Below the pieces are notes generated by a model that searched no databases, had not been told where the DNA came from, and saw only the letters and a program-made list of their open reading frames with translations. From Folioceros fuciformis (lineage: Eukaryota; Anthocerotophyta; Anthocerotopsida; Anthocerotales), in NCBI GenBank assembly GCA_049999805.1, contig JBNGIO010005940.1, positions 1 to 22,312 on the forward strand: 22,312 bases of DNA, given 5' to 3'. A program made the translations under genes and the position numbers. Shown here in pieces: positions 17,974 through 22,312 of this stretch. Positions within the stretch are counted from its first letter, which is position 1. Every line of letters begins with the position of its first letter.

Positions 17974-18816
17974 ATGACGACCGTATGGTTTGGATCCGCT
18001 GTGTATCTTCTGTCCTCGTTCATCAGCCTTGGATGCTTCATTCTCTTCCGGAAACAGATCAGGGAGGGAGGAGGGCCGCATGGGCTAATTACCCCCTCTT
18101 CCTTGGAGAGGAAGGAGATAGCGCGATTGTGTGTTGTTCTGGGATCGCTGTTTCTATTGATCGTGGCTGGCTTCAGTCACAGTGGGTGGACGGAGGTGGC
18201 GACGGAGTTCTACGTGATTGCCTTGTGCGTCTTGCAGGCTGCAATAGACCAAAGACGCTGTAACATCTCCGCCAGGGAGCGAATGAACATTCCAACCATC
18301 ATCAGATGGGGAGGAGTAACAAGAGACCTCTGTGAGTGCGTCCTGTGGCTAGCCTGTATGGAGATGATCGCTACACGCGGATTCCGCCACGACCTTCTGA
18401 ACGCCTATCTAGGCCTGGCGTATCTCGTCGTCGTTGGGCGTTGGGTGTTCTGGCTCCGATCCACTGCTCGAGGATTTTGGGCAGAATTGGTGAACGCTGG
18501 GAATCCGGATCCGAATCCGGAAATGTCTGGAGGGCATTTTTCTGCGCAGAAGGAACTTTGCCGGCCCGCCATCGTGTTCCACATTGGTGTTGTAGTCTTT
18601 GTGTTGCAACTCATTAGCAAGTCGGAGTGGCCCCAACGGGGGCCGCTGCTGGTCTACATCTTCACCGTCGGCTGCCACTACGTCTTGACGACCATTCTGG
18701 GATGCCAGTTCCCGCGTCGAATTCCACTACATCTTAACTACTATCACAGGGAACTATATAGGGGAATAATTCCCACACAGCTGCTGGTTTCCCAGAATAT
18801 GTACGTGCCAAGCTAA
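17974..18816 (+). CDS. Unrecognised protein with seven predicted membrane segments
   Basis: A single frame of 280 residues from ATG in context GCCATGA. Hydrophobic segments lie at about 5-25, 50-68, 74-92, 116-133, 143-162, 198-216 and 223-243, separated by charged loops such as RKQIREGG, DQRRCNISARERM and NPDPNPEM. This suggests a polytopic membrane protein, but I recognise no family motif and assign no function. The last 24 codons (from about Y257) and the 3' flank lie in a block that recurs at 21801-22312. There the stop codon is altered (AAGCTAA against AAGATGG) and the membrane part is absent. The true C-terminus may therefore have been acquired from, or donated to, that repeat. AATAAA follows the stop by about 70 bp. 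It is a plausible gene, but without homology support it could be a chance frame. Confidence 0.5.
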   Translation: MTTVWFGSAVYLLSSFISLGCFILFRKQIREGGGPHGLITPSSLERKEIARLCVVLGSLFLLIVAGFSHSGWTEVATEFYVIALCVLQAAIDQRRCNISARERMNIPTIIRWGGVTRDLCECVLWLACMEMIATRGFRHDLLNAYLGLAYLVVVGRWVFWLRSTARGFWAELVNAGNPDPNPEMSGGHFSAQKELCRPAIVFHIGVVVFVLQLISKSEWPQRGPLLVYIFTVGCHYVLTTILGCQFPRRIPLHLNYYHRELYRGIIPTQLLVSQNMYVPS

Positions 18817-18886
18817 AACCTCTTAACTTAGGCACAACTCACCGTAGCACTTACATATTTGAGCAATTGTCATGAATTAAGAAAAG

Positions 18887-18892
18887 AATAAA
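18887..18892 (+). promoter_or_regulatory. AATAAA polyadenylation signal
   Basis: Canonical AATAAA 71 bases after the stop codon of the gene ending at 18816, in T/A-rich context. The hexamer is kept in the right-hand copy near 21934. Confidence 0.5.
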
Positions 18893-19173
18893 TTATCATT
18901 GCTATTTGGACTTGGACATTGCAACATGAAGTAAAATGGATCATCATGAAAAGATGATGTGTTAAGACCGAAGTAGTGTCTTAATCACAATATAAGGCTT
19001 ATCTCACTTCTACTGTCATTATCAACCCCCTTCGTTGGATTGCGGAGGGTTATGAAAGAGCCAAGTATTCTCCCTTGTAAGACAAATATACTTTCATCCC
19101 CATTGCTCTCGATACTCATGGGGCTATGGGGTTTATCAAGGAGTGCACCAAGGTTTATCAGAGTAGTACAAAT

Positions 19174-19526
19174 GGTGCTCTCCCTCTTTTCTATGTGGCG
19201 ACTTTCTTTTGACACCGCAAATCCATTGCTTTGCAAAGAGCATGGTGCTCTTCCTCTTTCCAATGTGCTGACTTTCTTTTGACAACGCATATCCATTGCT
19301 TTGCAACGACCATGGTGCTCTCCCTCTTTCCTGTGTGGTTTCTTTCTTTTGACAACACAAATCCATTGCTTTGCAAAGAGCATGGTGCTCTCCCTCTTTC
19401 CAATGTGCTGACTTTCTTTTGACAATGCATATCCATTGCTTTGCAAAGAGCATGGTGCTCTCCCTCTTTCCTGTGCTGGTGACTTTCGTTTGACAACGCA
19501 TATCTATTGCTTTGCAAAGAACATTG
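19174..19526. repeat. Tandem repeat, five copies of a 70-bp unit
   Basis: Units start at 19174, 19244, 19314, 19384 and 19454, an exact 70-bp period. Each runs GGTGCTCTCCCTCTTTCC, a variable middle, ACTTTCTTTTGACAACGC, ATCCATTGCTTTGCAAAGAG. Alternate units share variants: units 2 and 4 have CAATGTGCTGACTT, while units 3 and 5 have CTGTG. This suggests growth by duplication of a dimer. Because 70 is not a multiple of 3 and the minus strand of the unit has no stop in any frame, all three minus frames stay open. Those open frames are not genes. Confidence 0.95.
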
Positions 19527-19583
19527 GGCCAACGTGGTTTTTAGAACAACACCGAACGTAGGTCAAGCGACTTCTTTGACACC

Positions 19584-19770
19584 GGTGGTAAGTAGGCCTT
19601 TTGTTTATTCCACATCATAACATTTTGGGAGTAGTGCGTAGTTTTTGAGAATGATACTCTAAGGAGCTAGTACCCTTTTAGGCCTTTGGCCTTGCTCCCA
19701 TTGTTCTCCTATCTTTGGAGTAGATGAGACGTTCCATCTCTTTTTCAATAATAGAAAATACACTTTACTT
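19584..19770 (+). repeat. Dispersed repeat, related to 1740-1858 (minus) and 20840-21056
   Basis: The first part (GGTGGTAAGTAGGCCTTTTG to GCCTTTGGCCTTG) recurs at 20840-21056. The second part (TTTGGCCTTGCTC through TTTTTCAATAATAG) recurs inverted at 1740-1858. The segment therefore joins two repeat relationships. It could be a retroelement 3' tail, but no coding sequence supports that. Confidence 0.7.
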
Positions 19771-20099
19771 CTACGATTAGAGGTGCCTAATTCTCACACA
19801 CACTTAAATGTACAAGCTCAAAACAACTCTAATTATGATTTACATTAATGTACCGTTTAGAAGAAGGCACAAATCGACCAATTTGTGAGACTATAATGCG
19901 TAGTGTCTAATGTGCCTTGTGAAGAGTTGTTGCATGCTTCTCTAATAAGCCAAGTACTAGATATTACTCATTCTTTCACTTGGTCAAATAGAGAATCACT
20001 TTTTGGTCTCCGCCGCCCTTTTGCGCTTCTTAGCATTCCTAGCTGATTTGTGGACCAACCCATCAACGGTACAAGTTAACATAGCTTAAATTTTAAGAA

Positions 20100-20461
20100 T
20101 TATTCCATCAAATCTAAAACACGAAGAAACATATGCACCCTCAAACATGCTACAAGTCTAGCTTTGTAGGGGAAGATGCAAATGCTAGTCTAATCAAGAA
20201 AAATAGCAAGCTTTCTCTCTCACCATCTTCATCCACTGCATCGACCCAACTAGAGTAGACGTCGATTGGTTGGCTTAGTGCATGGATCTCTGTTTCAAAA
20301 GCCACTTCACATACATCACATGTGGCTGTACCCTTCTTTGTTGTCTTGTTCAAAACACAGTACACGCTTTCAAGATCGCAAAGTGGACATTTGAAAGGTC
20401 CTTGAGATAACTTCGGCTTTTTTTGAACTTTTGGTTTACTGGAGCTCTTACGTCTCACCAT
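20100..20461 (-). CDS. Transcription elongation factor 1 homologue (ELOF1/Elf1), two exons
   Basis: Exon 1 is 20224-20461 and exon 2 is 20100-20113. The 110-bp intron has donor GTGAGA and acceptor TTCTTCGTGTTTTAG, and the spliced protein is 83 residues, the usual size of the family. Features: basic N-terminus (MVRRKSSSKPK), zinc ligands C25-PL-C28 and C48-DV-C51, then the signature LSQPIDVYSSWVDA at about 62-75. Elf1 proteins bind the RNA polymerase II elongation complex and assist transcription through chromatin and transcription-coupled repair. Reading through the donor would instead add a hydrophobic tail (LLFFLIRLAFASS) to a stop at 20150, foreign to the family. Splicing gives an acidic end (DEDDLME). 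Gly2, usual in homologues, is Val here, and the long acidic tail of angiosperm copies is absent. It sits alone in AT-rich DNA between duplicated blocks, so it may be a diverged extra copy. Confidence 0.87.
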
Positions 20462-20794
20462 TTTTCCAAATATTTAATAACTCTTAGATATAAAAAATAT
20501 CAAAGAAGATGACTACTGCTATGATTGAGTAGACTACTAATCCACAACATGGGAGCATACATATATAGTGGCTTTTTAGGAGAAAATTATCGATGTCCAA
20601 GGAAAGAATTGCTATGGATAAATATGTAAGGTTAACTAAAAGAATGTTTAAAAAACACTTCTTGGATCATGAATTAATTAATTGATATCTTTGGGTTCTT
20701 AAATGTTTTCCTGCATGATCCCAAAGGCCAAGGAGAAGGCTAGATATCCAATATATTTTGTAGTTTTTCAATTTATAAACTAGAGAAATTAATT

Positions 20795-20831
20795 AAAGTG
20801 TTGGATCTAACCTGTCTAGATCCAACACTTT
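20795..20831. repeat. Perfect 15-bp inverted repeat with 7-base loop
   Basis: AAAGTGTTGGATCTA, loop ACCTGTC, then the exact reverse complement. It ends 9 bp before the duplicated block that begins at 20840. It could be a hairpin at a rearrangement breakpoint or the end of a small element. Intervening DNA upstream is plain AT-rich spacer. Confidence 0.85.
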
Positions 20832-20839
20832 CCTTGCCA

Positions 20840-21056
20840 ATGGTAGATAGGCCTTTTGTTAGTCTATATCATGACATTTTGGGAGCAGTAGATAATATTT
20901 GAGAATGATGTTCCAAGAGGCTAGTACCCTCTCTAGTCTTTGACTAGTATTTGAGAATGATGTTCGAAGAGGCTAGTATCCCTTCTAGCCTTTGACCTGG
21001 TTTTTGAGAATGATGTTCGAAGAGGCTAGCACCCCTTCTAGAGCCTTTGGCCTGGT
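20840..21056. repeat. Copy of 19584-19695 with three 52-55-bp tandem units
   Basis: It starts TGGTAGATAGGCCTTTTGTT (compare 19584) and then carries three units of TTTGAGAATGATGTTC.AAGAGG followed by GCTAG and CCTTCTAG, starting near 20896, 20948 and 21001. The left copy has a single such unit near 19640. Homology to the left copy ends at GCCTTTGGCCTG, where PPR-derived sequence begins. Confidence 0.88.
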
Positions 21057-21059
21057 TTT

Positions 21060-21382
21060 TGGGAAATCATACAATTTGTCCCTACAAGAAATTCCAAGGC
21101 TCCAACAGCCTCAGTAAGCTTCCCTTGTTGACATGACCTGCTCACAATTCCAACCGTCACGGCCAGTTTTGACCCTCCAAGCCCGCCAAGCTCAGAACCA
21201 TCCAGATAGCTCGACTTGGAAGCAGAGGCACCATGGCTCATCTACCTATCCAAAGCCACGAGCTGCTCATCCACCCAAGCTAGCTTGAAAAAACTATCTA
21301 ACCAAAGGACCTCGCGTGACCCCTTATGTCGGAAGTCAGGCGAATGGGAGCTCTTTTCACATCGCCTGCTATCCCACCACAT
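21060..21382 (-). pseudogene. Truncated duplicate of the 5' end of the GRP-type PPR gene
   Basis: Matches 13766-14088 in the same orientation. The frame opens at the same ATG (21382, MWWDSRR), then hits TAG at 21242-21244 where the intact gene has CAG (DRQM becomes DR-stop). It resumes as MSHGASASKSSYLDGSELGG and ends at about 21060 after ..NCMISQ, before any PPR motif is complete. All RNA-binding and deaminase parts are missing. Substitutions change amino acids freely (for example RRYKKSSR to RRCEKSSH), as expected without selection. Confidence 0.93.
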
Positions 21383-21800
21383 TGTGGGTTCCAGAAAAAA
21401 TTGTTGCCACAACAGCTCCTGCTCCTGCTCCTGCTCCTGCTCCGGCCGACGACCATCGCTGGAAATTACTGCCCCAGCCGTACATTTTCTCGAAAGTATT
21501 GGGTTCTTGAGCCTGCTCCACCTCAAGCCTCCATTGTCTGTAAGCGCTGAACTCCCTAAAGTGAAGTGCGCTCAGCGGGACATCCTCCTAGAATCCCTGC
21601 ATGCCCATCAATTTGTTCCCCCCACAACGGATCGGGTTGCCACACTAAGGCGGCCATCTTTGCAGTCCTTCGGCCTGAAAGATGAAATGCAAAACAAATA
21701 GCACACGCCGTGACTCCGGAATAGGCTGCAACGGGTGGACGACGACCTCACCGTGCAATTTCAACCCTCTGAGACTCCATTCCTCCTTCCTTCACATGGA
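21383..21800. repeat. Duplicate of the upstream flank of the GRP-type PPR gene
   Basis: Direct copy of 14089-14486, about 95% identical by eye, with the CTCCTG hexanucleotide run expanded near 21417-21446 (about 18 bp longer). A plus-strand frame (21216-21701, 161 codons) equivalent to 13922-14401 stays open in this copy too. Homology to the left flank stops at TTCACATGGA (21800). Confidence 0.92.
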
Positions 21801-22312
21801 ACTATACAAGGGAATGATTCCCACACAGCTACTAGTTTCCCAGAATATGTACGTGCCAAGATGGAACCTCTTAACTTGGGCACAACTCACTGTAGCACTT
21901 ACATGATTGAGCAATTGTCATGAATTAAGGCAAAAAATAAATTGTAATAACTAAAATGTAACGTGTTCTTGCTATTTGGACTTGGACAAAATTGTGTTTA
22001 GACCGAAGTAGTGTCTTAATCACACCATCAAGGCTTATCTAGCATTTACTGTCATCATCAACCCCCCTGGTTGGGTTGCGAAGGGTTGTGCAAGCGCCCA
22101 AGTCCATAAGTATTCACCCTTGTAAGACAAACATACTTTCATCCACATCATGGGGCTATGGGCAAGGACTTTTCAAGGTTTATCAGAGTCGTGGGAATCG
22201 TGCTCTCCCACTTTCCTATGTGATGACTTTCTTTTGACAACGCATATCCATTGCTTTGCAAAGAGCATTGGGCCAACGTGGTTTTTAGAACAACACCGAA
22301 CGTAGGTCAAGC
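21801..22312. repeat. Duplicate of the 18745-19570 block
   Basis: Starts ACTATACAAGGGAATGATTC and continues through the tail landmarks to the window edge (CGAACGTAGGTCAAGC), equivalent to about 19568 on the left. Only one 70-bp unit is present (about 22199-22268). The coding remnant ELY.G.IPTQLLVSQNMYVP of the membrane-protein gene is recognisable, but its stop codon is lost. Confidence 0.92.

Larger units (their letters stand above)
18745..19570. repeat. Duplicated block: 3' end of the membrane-protein gene plus tail
   Basis: From TCACAGGGAACTATATAGGG (18744) to GAACGTAGGTCAAGC (about 19568) this matches 21793-22312 in direct orientation. Shared landmarks are CAGAATATGTACGTGCCAAG, GAGCAATTGTCATGAATTAA, TTGCTATTTGGACTTGGACA, ACCGAAGTAGTGTCTTAATC and TTGTAAGACAAA.ATACTTTC. 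This copy carries five 70-bp units where the right copy has one. Confidence 0.92.

Noticed and set aside
19174-19526. CRISPR-like reading of the 70-bp repeats
   Set aside because: There are no conserved short repeats with unique spacers; whole 70-bp units are alike, and the context is eukaryotic.
18985-19532. Three overlapping repetitive minus-strand frames (MQSNGYALSKESQ-type)
   Set aside because: They are a by-product of a stop-free 70-bp unit whose length is not a multiple of 3; all three frames read the same unit in turn.

Overview
The window is nuclear DNA of a land plant, most likely a fern; a lycophyte or hornwort is possible. Evidence: spliceosomal introns with GT..AG ends, assembly gaps, AT-rich intergenic DNA, and two long intronless organelle-type pentatricopeptide repeat (PPR) genes. 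One PPR protein ends in a tryptophan-rich E+ tail of the 'WW' style. The other carries a DYW deaminase domain whose last residues are GRP instead of DYW. To my knowledge these two variants are characteristic of hornworts, lycophytes and ferns and absent from flowering plants. No bacterial or viral gene is recognised.

Layout. 1-2598 is AT-rich: a small three-exon gene for a secreted PAN/apple-domain protein (minus strand, 707-1320), a 100-N gap, and a dispersed repeat. 2599-7536 (+) is a giant PPR gene with about 41 PPR motifs and E domains but no deaminase. It is followed by a convergent, broken PPR relic (minus, about 7740-8505). 9223-10254 (+) is a four-exon UBTD-type gene that I reassembled from splice sites; it includes a 37-nt coding first exon with an MGC acylation signal. 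10819-14088 (minus) is a PPR-DYW gene with the GRP ending, a candidate U-to-C RNA editing factor. 15400-16437 (minus) is a heavily damaged polyphenol oxidase pseudogene. 17974-18816 (+) encodes an unrecognised protein with seven predicted membrane segments. 20100-20461 (minus) is a two-exon gene for the elongation factor ELOF1/Elf1.

The right end is built from duplicated pieces of the left. 21060-21800 is a direct copy of the 5' part and upstream flank of the GRP-type PPR gene. It is joined at about 21800 to a copy of 18745-19570, which is the 3' end of the membrane-protein gene plus its tail repeats. Compared with the left arrangement, about 4.26 kb (14489-18750) is missing from the right copy, and the junction has TCACA-GGAA microhomology. 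Two tandem repeats inside these blocks differ in copy number: a 70-bp unit (5 copies against 1) and a 52-55-bp unit (1 copy against 3).

The genes do not form a pathway. The two PPR proteins probably act in mitochondria or plastids on RNA. ELOF1 acts in nuclear transcription, the UBTD protein at membranes in the ubiquitin system, and the PAN protein in the secretory pathway. All calls come from reading the sequence; no database search was run.
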